Source of the DNA: Nitrospinota bacterium
GTDB lineage: Bacteria > JAUXIQ01
Direction of reading: 5' to 3'
DNA length: 6,798 nt
Assembly (NCBI GenBank): GCA_030620925.1
Contig: JAUXIQ010000110.1
Coordinates: 1-6,798, forward strand
Below, piece by piece: positions 1 to 5,837 of this stretch (within the stretch, counting starts at the first letter, position 1; each line of letters begins with the position of its first letter). The position numbers and the translations under genes were made by a program. Below the pieces are notes generated by a model. That model worked only from the letters and a program-made list of their open reading frames with translations, made no database searches and had not been told where the DNA came from.

Positions 1-528
1 CTCAGGAGGAAGGTCGGCTCGTTTGATGCGCACGTCCCTTATCTCGATGCCGTATTCCCTGGATCTCTCGTCGGCCCGCTGCGTCAAGTCCCTCATGAGG
101 GCCTCCCGCTTCTCGGCCACTATCTCCAACAGATCATGTCGGCCCAGCTCCACGCGAAGCTCGGAGTAGATGATATCGTCCAGGCGGGCCTGAGCGCGCT
201 CCTCAGACCGAACGGATTGGAGAAAGAGGAGGGGGTCCTTTATGAGCCACTTGGCATAGTTATCCACTCTGAGGGTCTTCTTATCCTTGGTTATAATGTC
301 CGTGGGTGCGGAGTCGTATTCCAGGAGCCGCTTATCGTATCGGGTTACTTTCTGGATGAAGGGAGTCCTCACGTAGAGGCCGGGGTCGGTGACCACGCGC
401 ACCGGTTTACCTAACTCGGTCACCACCACCTGATCCCGCTCGGTGACGGTGTAAAAAATGGAGCTGAGCACTATGATACCTACCAATATCAAAACTATTG
501 TAAGTAAAACTTTCGCTTGGCCTGACAT
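1..528 (-). CDS. hflC: HflC, SPFH-domain partner of HflK (3' end outside window)
   Basis: HflC pairs with HflK in the inner membrane. In bacteria where it has been studied, the HflKC complex encloses FtsH and modulates its proteolysis of membrane proteins. The first 176 codons are present and the frame is open to the window edge. A single N-terminal membrane segment lies at about residues 7-26, followed by the SPFH domain. Family hallmarks are TVTERDQVVVTELGKPVRV (27-45), VDNYAKWLIKDPLLF (88-102), ARLDDIIYSELRVELGRHDL (113-132) and REYGIEIRDVRIKRADLP (157-174), all close to typical HflC. The ATG at 528 is chosen because it precedes the membrane segment directly and has an AGGAGGG ribosome site at 541-535, six bases away. 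It lies 30 bases after the hflK stop, so the two genes are surely co-transcribed. The missing part should be the C-terminal coiled coil. Confidence 0.95.
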   Translation of the reverse strand, partial: MSGQAKVLLTIVLILVGIIVLSSIFYTVTERDQVVVTELGKPVRVVTDPGLYVRTPFIQKVTRYDKRLLEYDSAPTDIITKDKKTLRVDNYAKWLIKDPLLFLQSVRSEERAQARLDDIIYSELRVELGRHDLLEIVAEKREALMRDLTQRADERSREYGIEIRDVRIKRADLPPE

Positions 529-534
529 CTTAAA

Positions 535-541
535 CCCTCCT
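535..541 (-). promoter_or_regulatory. ribosome binding site of hflC
   Basis: AGGAGGG on the minus strand sits six bases before the ATG at 528 and fixes the hflC start. There is no room for a separate promoter in the 30-base gap after hflK, and no hairpin is seen there. Confidence 0.85.
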
Positions 542-558
542 GATTTCAGGGCGATGGT

Positions 559-1587
559 TTAGTTCGTTTTCTGTAAGGGCATATCCTTCAGCGGCAACAG
601 AGGCAGAGGAACACTCCCTGCGCCGGGTTCGATGATGAATTTTTCTATTTCAGGAAGCACCTCTTCCATCATCTCGATGTGAAGACGCTTGCGGGTAACC
701 TCTTTGGCCTTGGAATACTCGGCAAGCATCTTCTTGAACCTATCCGTATCCCCATCGGCCTTCTTTATCTTCGACTCGCGGTAGGCCTCGGCCTCTCGCA
801 GTATCTTCTCCTTCTTGCCCCTGGTCTCGGGGAGTATGGCGTTCCAATAGCCCTGGGCTTCATTGATGAGTCGGGATTTATCCTCTTTGGCGCTGGCTAC
901 ATCCTTGAACGCGTCCCATACCTCTGAAGGGGGATGAACGTCCTGCAGCTGAACGGCCCTCACCTTCAGGCCCGATTCGTAGAGATCGAGTATCTGCTGT
1001 AAAAGCAACTTTATATCTTCCTGTATCTCGTACTTCCTTTCGGTGAGCACGTCGTTGATCGCTCTGCTCCCCACAACCTCTCTCAGCGCCGCTTCTGATG
1101 CGTCCATCATGGTGCCCCTCAAGTCCCTCTGCACAAAACGCGGGTCGCGTATTCTAAACAGAAACTTCTCGGGGTCCACTATCTGATACTGGACGATCAC
1201 GTCTATATCCACTATGTTCTCGTCACCGGTGAGCATCAGGGATTCGATGGGAATGGAACGATAGCGGGCGGGCGGGCCGGGGTCGATGGTGCGGAATCCT
1301 ACTTCCACCCGCTTTATTTCCGTTATCTTGGGTTTCTCTGCCTTCTCCACGGGCCAGGGTATGTGCCAGTGAGGCCCGGGATCCTTGATGGTCGTCATCT
1401 TGCCGAAGCGCAGCACCACCCCTTTCTCATCAGGGCCCACCAGGTAGATGCCCGTCGCCACCCATATAGCCACGATGACAATAACTATCCACCATATGGT
1501 TGAGCGCTTGATGGTGGGAAAATTGAAACTGGGCATGCGATACTCCGGTTCGTCGCCGTCCCTTTTTCGAGCTTCTTCCCATTCCAT
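559..1587 (-). CDS. hflK: HflK, SPFH-domain regulator of the FtsH protease
   Basis: This is the 342-residue membrane partner of HflC. The HflK-HflC complex is known to surround FtsH and restrain or direct its degradation of membrane proteins. Residues 1-30 form a short charged cytoplasmic tail, without the long glycine-rich stretch of the E. coli protein. Residues 31-50 (IWWIVIVIVAIWVATGIYLV) are the single membrane helix. The SPFH domain follows (about 52-240), with MLTGDENIVDIDVIVQYQI (118-136) and VQLQDVHPPSEVWDAFKDV (212-230), both classic HflK signatures. An Ala/Glu/Lys-rich coiled coil (about 231-305) comes next, and the tail has the hydrophobic LPLLPL (328-333). The ATG at 1587 is preceded by AAGGAG at 1602-1597, nine bases away. 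It is the first gene of the operon with hflC, and the ftsH gene is not in view. The identification is firm. The exact FtsH partnership is inferred from the family. Confidence 0.95.
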   Translation of the reverse strand: MEWEEARKRDGDEPEYRMPSFNFPTIKRSTIWWIVIVIVAIWVATGIYLVGPDEKGVVLRFGKMTTIKDPGPHWHIPWPVEKAEKPKITEIKRVEVGFRTIDPGPPARYRSIPIESLMLTGDENIVDIDVIVQYQIVDPEKFLFRIRDPRFVQRDLRGTMMDASEAALREVVGSRAINDVLTERKYEIQEDIKLLLQQILDLYESGLKVRAVQLQDVHPPSEVWDAFKDVASAKEDKSRLINEAQGYWNAILPETRGKKEKILREAEAYRESKIKKADGDTDRFKKMLAEYSKAKEVTRKRLHIEMMEEVLPEIEKFIIEPGAGSVPLPLLPLKDMPLQKTN

Positions 1588-1596
1588 AAGTTATTA

Positions 1597-1602
1597 CTCC
1601 TT
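1597..1602 (-). promoter_or_regulatory. ribosome binding site of hflK
   Basis: AAGGAG on the minus strand lies nine bases before the ATG at 1587, in an otherwise very AT-rich leader. It supports the chosen hflK start. Confidence 0.75.
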
Positions 1603-1618
1603 ATTTTACAAATTAATT

Positions 1619-1655
1619 TATAGGTTAGTTTCACCTTAAAATAGCAGAACCTATA
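1619..1655. repeat. 8-bp inverted repeat spanning the hflK promoter (possible operator)
   Basis: TATAGGTT at 1619-1626 and AACCTATA at 1648-1655 are perfect reverse complements with 21 bases between them. One arm lies in the spacer between -35 and -10. The other lies just downstream of the predicted transcription start. The arms are about 29 bases apart centre to centre, nearly three helical turns, so a dimeric or looping regulator could bind both. An 8-bp match in AT-rich DNA can also be chance. Confidence 0.35.
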
Positions 1656-1665
1656 TTAATGTCAA
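1638..1665 (-). promoter_or_regulatory. probable sigma-70-type promoter of hflK-hflC
   Basis: On the minus strand a perfect TTGACA (-35) occupies 1665-1660. After a 16-base spacer comes TATTTT (-10, 4 of 6 consensus matches) at 1643-1638. Transcription would start near 1630, giving a leader of about 40-45 bases that contains the hflK ribosome site. It lies in the AT-rich stretch directly before the operon, after the repeat-filled spacer, which is where a promoter is expected. This rests on motif matching only. Confidence 0.6.
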
Positions 1666-1683
1666 AGGCTTTTGTGCTTTATA

Positions 1684-1695
1684 AAGGTAATACCT
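1684..1695. repeat. left copy of 12-bp inverted repeat AAGGTAATACCT
   Basis: AAGGTAATACCT here is the exact reverse complement of AGGTATTACCTT at 2309-2320. Beyond the 12 exact bases, the next 12 going inward match at 8 positions, both ending in TGGTA. The core AGGTA-A-TACCT is itself a near-perfect palindrome, so it could also be a protein-binding site. Confidence 0.6.
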
Positions 1696-1704
1696 GACGA
1701 TTTG

Positions 1705-1721
1705 GTAATGATTTGTCCTGT
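1705..1721. repeat. first copy of a 17-bp direct repeat (GTAATGATTTGTCCTGT)
   Basis: It matches 2256-2272 (GTAATTATTTGTCCTGT) at 16 of 17 positions in the same orientation, 551 bases apart. Both copies lie just inside the 12-bp inverted repeats. This may be the trace of an insertion, a duplicated site or a recombination target. Confidence 0.65.
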
Positions 1722-1778
1722 AATTTAGCTATTTGGATGATCAAACAAAAGTTTAGGGGGAGCGCACCCCTCTAACCG

Positions 1779-1795
1779 CGGGACTCAGAATAACA
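1779..1795. repeat. first copy of CGGGACTCAGAATRACA repeat
   Basis: CGGGACTCAGAATAACA here recurs as CGGGACTCAGAATGACA at 2052-2068, with one mismatch in 17. Both follow a CCGCGG-type GC-rich palindrome, so the shared unit is probably longer and has been shortened in this copy. It looks like a dispersed intergenic repeat family. Confidence 0.6.
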
Positions 1796-1860
1796 CAATG
1801 CGGAGTGGCAGGGTCACGGCACGCCGTGCTCCTACAGTCGCCAGAGTTCCCCTCCCTTGA

Positions 1861-1877
1861 CCCCGCCTACCGCGGGG
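1861..1877. repeat. GC-rich hairpin CCCCGC/GCGGGG
   Basis: A perfect 6-bp stem, CCCCGC (1861-1866) with GCGGGG (1872-1877), closes a five-base loop. No T-run follows on either strand, so I read it as part of a REP-like palindrome cluster rather than as a terminator. Confidence 0.55.
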
Positions 1878-1884
1878 CAGGCAT

Positions 1885-1950
1885 GGAGGGGTTGGGGGAG
1901 GGTGATTTATATTCACCCCCACCTAACCTCCCTCGTCGAAAGGGGGAGGG
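1885..1950. repeat. imperfect G-run/C-run palindromes
   Basis: Two overlapping dyads are visible. The G-rich stretch 1885-1905, with a perfect GGGTGA/TCACCC core (1900-1905 with 1913-1918), pairs imperfectly with the C-rich stretch 1913-1931. CCTCCC (1927-1932) can alternatively pair with GGGAGG (1944-1949). The C-rich segment 1927-1932 could therefore switch partners. The purine/pyrimidine asymmetry and G-runs are typical of dispersed non-coding repeats. Confidence 0.5.
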
Positions 1951-2051
1951 AACCAAATAACACATTTTTTTCATTTTGCAATGCTTCATTTCATTTATTC
2001 TTAAACTCTGATTGGTAAATGCTTTCCTGCCCCTACATGTCCCGCGGCAGG

Positions 2052-2068
2052 CGGGACTCAGAATGACA
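2052..2068. repeat. second copy of CGGGACTCAGAATRACA repeat
   Basis: It is preceded by CCCGCGGCAGGCGGG (2041-2055), an apparently fuller form of the GC-rich leader than at the copy 1779-1795. Confidence 0.6.
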
Positions 2069-2071
2069 GAG

Positions 2072-2087
2072 ATAGCGTTTTCGCTAT
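2072..2087. repeat. hairpin ATAGCG-TTTT-CGCTAT
   Basis: A perfect 6-bp stem (2072-2077 with 2082-2087) closes a TTTT loop. No poly-T tail is present on either side, so terminator activity is unlikely. Confidence 0.5.
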
Positions 2088-2150
2088 AGCCAAAAGGGGT
2101 AGACCGTATGGTCGCTTAAATAACCTGAATAAGTTTAGTTTTACCAGACA

Positions 2151-2174
2151 TACCCGCCCATTCATGGGTGGGTA
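2151..2174. repeat. hairpin TACCCGCCCA-TTCA-TGGGTGGGTA
   Basis: Ten-base arms (2151-2160 with 2165-2174) pair fully except for one G-T wobble and close a four-base loop. There is no T-run on either strand. It is one of the strongest RNA or DNA hairpins in the spacer and resembles a REP-like palindromic unit. Confidence 0.55.
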
Positions 2175-2209
2175 TCCAGCTTAATTGAAATCCTCCTGTC
2201 ACACCACCT

Positions 2210-2246
2210 GAGCCTGACAAAAAATCTCCTACTTTTTGGCAGGCTC
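2210..2246. repeat. 14-bp-arm inverted repeat GAGCCTGACAAAAA / TTTTTGGCAGGCTC
   Basis: Arms at 2210-2223 and 2233-2246 pair at 13 of 14 positions (A2217 faces G2239) around a nine-base loop. The inner end of the stem is an A5/T5 block and the outer end is GC-rich, the reverse of a normal rho-independent terminator. No T-run lies outside it. It may be an independent repeat unit or an end of a small element. Confidence 0.6.
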
Positions 2247-2255
2247 CAAGCCAAT

Positions 2256-2272
2256 GTAATTATTTGTCCTGT
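2256..2272. repeat. second copy of the 17-bp direct repeat
   Basis: It has the same orientation as 1705-1721, with one mismatch (T for G at the sixth base). The exact 11-base core is ATTTGTCCTGT. Confidence 0.65.
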
Positions 2273-2308
2273 TAACATAAAAGCAACATTTCACAGTACC
2301 AGTTCTTT

Positions 2309-2320
2309 AGGTATTACCTT
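2309..2320. repeat. right copy of 12-bp inverted repeat (AGGTATTACCTT)
   Basis: This is the exact reverse complement of 1684-1695. Together the two copies bound a 637-base segment that contains no gene but nearly all of the hairpins in this spacer. This arrangement fits terminal inverted repeats of a small non-autonomous element, though no target-site duplication is obvious. Confidence 0.6.
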
Positions 2321-2388
2321 ATATAAATACCCTCCCTTTTTCCCGGCCGTCTCCGGTAAAGAAGGACCCGCTTACAATTTTCTTTCTA

Positions 2389-4116
2389 TTATTCTATGTC
2401 CCCTCCAAGGGAAACGGTGATGGTTCGAGGATTTTTTATGGTAACCGCCCCCGGCTGCGCGCCTTTGGGTTTGCGGACGTGCTTGCGAAAGGCGTAGTCC
2501 ACTGTGGCTTTTGATGCCTTCCGGCTTTTGCTGTTGAGCGCCGCCAGCAGCGCCGCCTTCTCGATGACCGGCCGGGGTATCTCCGCTTTACCCGACGGGT
2601 TCCTGATGATGACGTGGGCGCCGGGCTGGCCCCTGACGTGCAGCCACAGGTCGTCACGGCGGGCCACCCTGGTAGTGAGGTAATCGTTGGCCCTGCTGTT
2701 TTTGCCCACCAAAATCTCCCACCCTTCGGGTGTAGTGTGTCTGATTATACCTCCCATTCCCGGGCTTTTCCCTTTCTTGTCACCTCGGGCTTCCTCTTCC
2801 CACAGGAGGCCCATATCTGTCAAGCCAGCCTTCACCGATTCCGGATCGGCCCCCGCCTCCAGGTTTGAATCGAGTTTGCCCAGGTCGGCAACCAATTTAT
2901 CCGTCTCCTTAAGCCGCTTACCGGCCATCTTCCCTTTCTTTTTCAGCTTGGTGTAGCGTTTGAAACATCGCTGGGCGTTAGCCGAAGCGTCAAGCGAAGG
3001 GTTCAGCTCCACCTTCACCTTTTCATCAGGCTCCCCGTAAAGATCGGTCAGGATAACGCTCTCCATGCCTTTTCTTATAGAGCCGATGTTGACCAGGATG
3101 AGGTCGCCCCTGCGTTTGAAAACCTCAGCCTGCTCCGCCTCCTTTATATCCGAGCAGAGCGCCTCTCTGCGGGAAGAGAGTTTTCTGAGCAGCCGACGGC
3201 ATAATTGGCTCAGCTCGACTGCCTGCCGCCTGTTACCCTCCGCCTCACTTTTGTGGACATAATAATATTCCAGGGCCTCGCTGACGGACTCAAAACCCAT
3301 CGCCTTATGATTCTCGTAGAGGACAAAAGGGAAAGGAGTAACCGCCACGGGCGTCTCCCCTTCCTCATCCATGTAAACGGTCGGTGAGAACCTGACCTCT
3401 CTGTAGCACTCCATGATCCCCCGCAGCTCTTCCCAGACCTCACCGGTGTTCGGTCCCCCGGGGCGACTGCTCTTTCCGGCTCGCGCTTCCACTTCCCCGG
3501 CCATGAGGGGACTCAGACCGAAAAACCCCTTTAACAGTATTCCCGAAACGTCGTCTCCGGCGTGTTTCAGGGATAAAATCACCTCTACTTTATCCCTGTC
3601 CGCGGTCAAAGGGTCTGCCTTGGCCTGGCCGGGCGGTGGGTCATACCTGGAGCCGGCTTTTATGCTCCTTCGGCCACCGGCGGAAGGGTTCACCCTGGTG
3701 AAGGCGTCGACGATGATACCCTCCTCGTCGATGAAAATAAGGTTCGGGACCCGCGGGATCATTTCCGCCGCCAGGGTAAAGCGAGAGAGTCGGCCCAGTT
3801 CGTCCCTGCGCTGGAAGCGCAGCATAAGGACACGCTCCATCGCCTCTTTTGCCACTCCGTCCAGCACCGCGCCCGAAAGCCGGTTTTTGAGGAGGGAGCA
3901 GAAACGTGCGGAAACGGCGGCCCTGCCCTTTTCGCTTACCAGGTGAATGCGCGGCAGGGAGGGCTCCATACAAATGAGCAGATGACAGTTGCCGCTTGAG
4001 GTCCGGAAAGAAAAGATAAGCCGGCGCTCACTCTCCTGGAACACGCGCACCAGTCTGCCGCCGGTAAGGCTCTTCACCAGCTCTTCGCTGACAGCATGTA
4101 ATAAAAACGCGTCCAT
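2389..4116 (-). CDS. rqcH: RqcH/NFACT family ribosome quality-control protein (FbpA-like)
   Basis: In bacteria studied so far, RqcH binds 50S subunits carrying a stalled peptidyl-tRNA and recruits tRNA-Ala to add C-terminal alanine tails that mark the chain for degradation. At 575 residues this copy is full length. The NFACT-N domain opens with MDAFLLHAVSEEL and continues through AAEMIPRVPNLIFIDEEG (116-133). A helical and coiled middle (about 283-335 and 380-425) follows, with GDLILVNIGSIRKGMESV (337-354) and a conserved NAQRCFKRYTKLKK (380-393). The C-terminal NFACT-R domain (about 464-567) has LVGKNSRANDYLTTRVA (469-485), DDLWLHVRGQPGAHVIIR (488-505) and VRKPKGAQPGAVTI (547-560). The ATG at 4116 is certain because an in-frame TGA directly precedes it. 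No Shine-Dalgarno sequence is visible, which is odd. It follows the mutase terminator by only about 20 bases. Older annotations call such proteins fibronectin-binding. That role is not implied here. Confidence 0.92.
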   Translation of the reverse strand: MDAFLLHAVSEELVKSLTGGRLVRVFQESERRLIFSFRTSSGNCHLLICMEPSLPRIHLVSEKGRAAVSARFCSLLKNRLSGAVLDGVAKEAMERVLMLRFQRRDELGRLSRFTLAAEMIPRVPNLIFIDEEGIIVDAFTRVNPSAGGRRSIKAGSRYDPPPGQAKADPLTADRDKVEVILSLKHAGDDVSGILLKGFFGLSPLMAGEVEARAGKSSRPGGPNTGEVWEELRGIMECYREVRFSPTVYMDEEGETPVAVTPFPFVLYENHKAMGFESVSEALEYYYVHKSEAEGNRRQAVELSQLCRRLLRKLSSRREALCSDIKEAEQAEVFKRRGDLILVNIGSIRKGMESVILTDLYGEPDEKVKVELNPSLDASANAQRCFKRYTKLKKKGKMAGKRLKETDKLVADLGKLDSNLEAGADPESVKAGLTDMGLLWEEEARGDKKGKSPGMGGIIRHTTPEGWEILVGKNSRANDYLTTRVARRDDLWLHVRGQPGAHVIIRNPSGKAEIPRPVIEKAALLAALNSKSRKASKATVDYAFRKHVRKPKGAQPGAVTIKNPRTITVSLGGDIE

Positions 4117-4138
4117 TCAACCCGATACATCATGCATC

Positions 4139-4173
4139 AAAAAAAAGGCCCGCAACTCCGAGGCGGGCCTTTT
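4139..4173 (-). terminator. rho-independent terminator of the acyl-CoA mutase gene
   Basis: On the minus strand, GGCCCGC (4169-4163) pairs with GCGGGCC (4153-4147) around a nine-base loop and is followed by eight T's (4146-4139). Four A's before the stem extend the pairing to 11 bp. It starts 11 bases after the mutase stop. It should separate the mutase transcript from rqcH. On the plus strand only a four-T tail is present. Confidence 0.9.
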
Positions 4174-4184
4174 CAATAGGCGGA

Positions 4185-5837
4185 TTAGAAAGGATACTCG
4201 ACCATCTCCATGGGATCATAGGGCATATCGTGCGCCATTCGCACCACGCCCGTTATCTCCCCCAGTGTAGCCCCGGCGTTGATGGCTTCGATCATGGGAT
4301 AGGTGATGTTGTCACTCGTTTTGGCGGTGACGTCGTGCAGTTTCTCAAGCGCACCCGCTACCTTGTCATTATCCCTGCTCTTCTTGTGCTCCGCCAACCG
4401 CTGCACATGTTCTTCCACTATTTGCATATCTATCTCGTGCAGATCAATCTCGTGGTCTTTTTCATCTTCCACGGTGAACTCGTTCACCCCTACCACCACG
4501 CGCTCTTTATTCTCCACCTCGCTCTGATACTTGAAAGCGGAGTTTTCCACCTCGCCGCTGATGTAACCGCTCCTAATGGCATCGATTATCCCGCCCCTGT
4601 CCTCTATAGCGTCGATGACCGACCTTATCTCTTCCTCCATCTTATTGGTCATGGACTCCACATAGTAGGAACCGCCCAGGGGGTCCACCACGTTGGCCAC
4701 CCCCGTCTCATGCGCCAATATATGCTGCGTGTTAAGCGCCAGCGACTGCGCCTGTTCGGTGGGCAGGCAGATGGCCTCATCGAAGGAAGCGGTCTGTAAT
4801 GATTGAGCGCCTCCCATAACTGCGGCCATTGCTTCGTAAGCTACCCGGATGATATTATTCAGCGGCTGCTGGCGTTCCAGCGAACAGCCCGCGGTGTTCA
4901 CGTGATACCTGAACTGCATGGACTTGGGGTTCTGCGCATTGAACTCTTCTTTGAGCATGCGCGCCCACAAGCGTCGGGCGGAACGGAACTTGGCCACCTC
5001 CTCGAAGAAATCGACGTGCACGCCGCAGGTGAAGGTCATCTTGGGCGCCAGATCGTCAACGCTGAAACCCCGCTCCTCGATATTTTTCAGATAGTACCTG
5101 GCGGTGGAGATGACGAAACCCATCTCCTGGGCGGCGGTAACTCCGTTCTCCCGTATGTTATACGAGTTTATGTTCAGCGGATACCATTTGGGCATCTCTT
5201 TAAGCAGGAAAGATATCTTATCCAGACAGATACGGGGGGTATGCGCTTCGTACGCCGCGTCGGTTCCCGGAGTGAAGGCGCAGTACGCACGACCCAAAAA
5301 CTCATTAGGGTCGGTTCCCCTTATCTCGGAGATGTCGTAGCCCTGGTTGATAAGGTTCGTCACATAGTAAGTGGAGGCGAAGGGACCTGTGGAGAGCATG
5401 AAGCTTACCTGGTCCAGGGGGAGATCCCGGGTGAGGTCTTCCATATCAACCAGCGAATCCATGGGCGTGCCCTGAACCCCTACGTCCCCCACCGCCATGG
5501 GGTGATCGGAATCCATGGAAGCCTGGGTTGGCGTGTCGAAGATGACGTTGATGGCGCTCTCGCCCTGGTCCACCAGGAACAAGATACGCTTGTTGGTCTC
5601 TGCCGCCGAAGTATAGCCGCAGATTTCCCTTCGGCTCCACATCCTCCCCCGGTACATGTTGGGGTAGATGCCTCGGGTGTAGGGGTATTCGCCGGGCGAG
5701 CCCAGGTCTTTATCCCGGCCCCAGCCCTTCAGGTCTTCCTCGTCGTAGACCTCTTTCTGCTCGAGGCCGGACCACGTCTTAAGCCGCCGCAGTTTCTCGA
5801 AATACGCTTCTTTAATACCGCTGATCTCTTTGGCCAT
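4185..5837 (-). CDS. acyl-CoA mutase large subunit, methylmalonyl-CoA mutase family, B12 domain absent
   Basis: This family catalyses adenosylcobalamin-dependent carbon-skeleton rearrangement of acyl-CoA thioesters in the cytoplasm. Residue numbers here count from a GTG at 5840. I prefer the ATG at 5837 (residue 2, 550 aa) because GGAG then sits five bases upstream. The CoA-binding TIM barrel is complete: PGEYPYTRGIYPNMYRGR (49-66), FDTPTQASMDSDHPMA (101-116), FFEEVAKFRSARRLWARM (278-295), QQPLNNIIRVAYEAMAAVMG (324-343) and HETGVANVVDPLGGSYYVE (377-395). The protein ends after the barrel linker, and there is no DxHxxG cobalamin motif, so a separate small subunit is needed and is not in this window. 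Aligned by eye to methylmalonyl-CoA mutase, Tyr89 is kept (Y59), but Arg207, Gln197 and His244 correspond to A188, P178 and N228. The substrate is therefore uncertain. A databank would likely label it methylmalonyl-CoA mutase. I would call it an acyl-CoA mutase of unknown specificity. It is probably monocistronic. Confidence 0.88.
   Translation of the reverse strand: MAKEISGIKEAYFEKLRRLKTWSGLEQKEVYDEEDLKGWGRDKDLGSPGEYPYTRGIYPNMYRGRMWSRREICGYTSAAETNKRILFLVDQGESAINVIFDTPTQASMDSDHPMAVGDVGVQGTPMDSLVDMEDLTRDLPLDQVSFMLSTGPFASTYYVTNLINQGYDISEIRGTDPNEFLGRAYCAFTPGTDAAYEAHTPRICLDKISFLLKEMPKWYPLNINSYNIRENGVTAAQEMGFVISTARYYLKNIEERGFSVDDLAPKMTFTCGVHVDFFEEVAKFRSARRLWARMLKEEFNAQNPKSMQFRYHVNTAGCSLERQQPLNNIIRVAYEAMAAVMGGAQSLQTASFDEAICLPTEQAQSLALNTQHILAHETGVANVVDPLGGSYYVESMTNKMEEEIRSVIDAIEDRGGIIDAIRSGYISGEVENSAFKYQSEVENKERVVVGVNEFTVEDEKDHEIDLHEIDMQIVEEHVQRLAEHKKSRDNDKVAGALEKLHDVTAKTSDNITYPMIEAINAGATLGEITGVVRMAHDMPYDPMEMVEYPF

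Larger units (their letters stand above)
1588..2388. other. 801-base gene-free spacer between rqcH and hflK, rich in short repeats and hairpins
   Basis: I find no convincing coding sequence on either strand. The part nearest hflK (1588-1680) is AT-rich and holds that operon's promoter. From about 1684 to 2320 the spacer is a mosaic of hairpins and repeated words: GC-rich G-run/C-run palindromes at 1756-1950, a word recurring at 1779 and 2052, an ATAGCG-TTTT-CGCTAT hairpin at 2072-2087, a 20-base-stem-loop at 2151-2174 and a longer one at 2210-2246. The section 2321-2388 directly after rqcH has only an imperfect hairpin around CCGG (about 2334-2365) and no T-run on the minus strand, so no clear terminator for rqcH is visible. 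The composition resembles dispersed intergenic repeats that accumulate in some environmental bacterial genomes. Confidence 0.8.

Noticed and set aside
136-414. A plus-strand frame opposite hflC
   Set aside because: The minus-strand frame encodes a clear HflC throughout this interval.
2151-2174. Strong hairpin as a terminator for rqcH
   Set aside because: It has no T-run on the minus strand and lies over 200 bases after the rqcH stop, so it is better read as a repeat palindrome.
1684-2320. CRISPR array
   Set aside because: The repeats are few, of differing sequence and irregular spacing, with both direct and inverted copies, and no cas genes are in view.
1588-2388. Small RNA or riboswitch in the long spacer
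   Set aside because: The hairpins do not combine into a recognisable riboswitch or ncRNA fold with a promoter and terminator, and the only good promoter points into hflK.
3413-3946. A 177-codon plus-strand frame opposite rqcH
   Set aside because: It is a Ser/Pro/Arg-rich shadow of the rqcH coding strand and has no family features.
2389-4116. Fibronectin-binding adhesin
   Set aside because: FbpA is an old label for this family. The protein has no signal peptide or membrane segment and carries the NFACT-N and NFACT-R signatures of a ribosome-associated factor.
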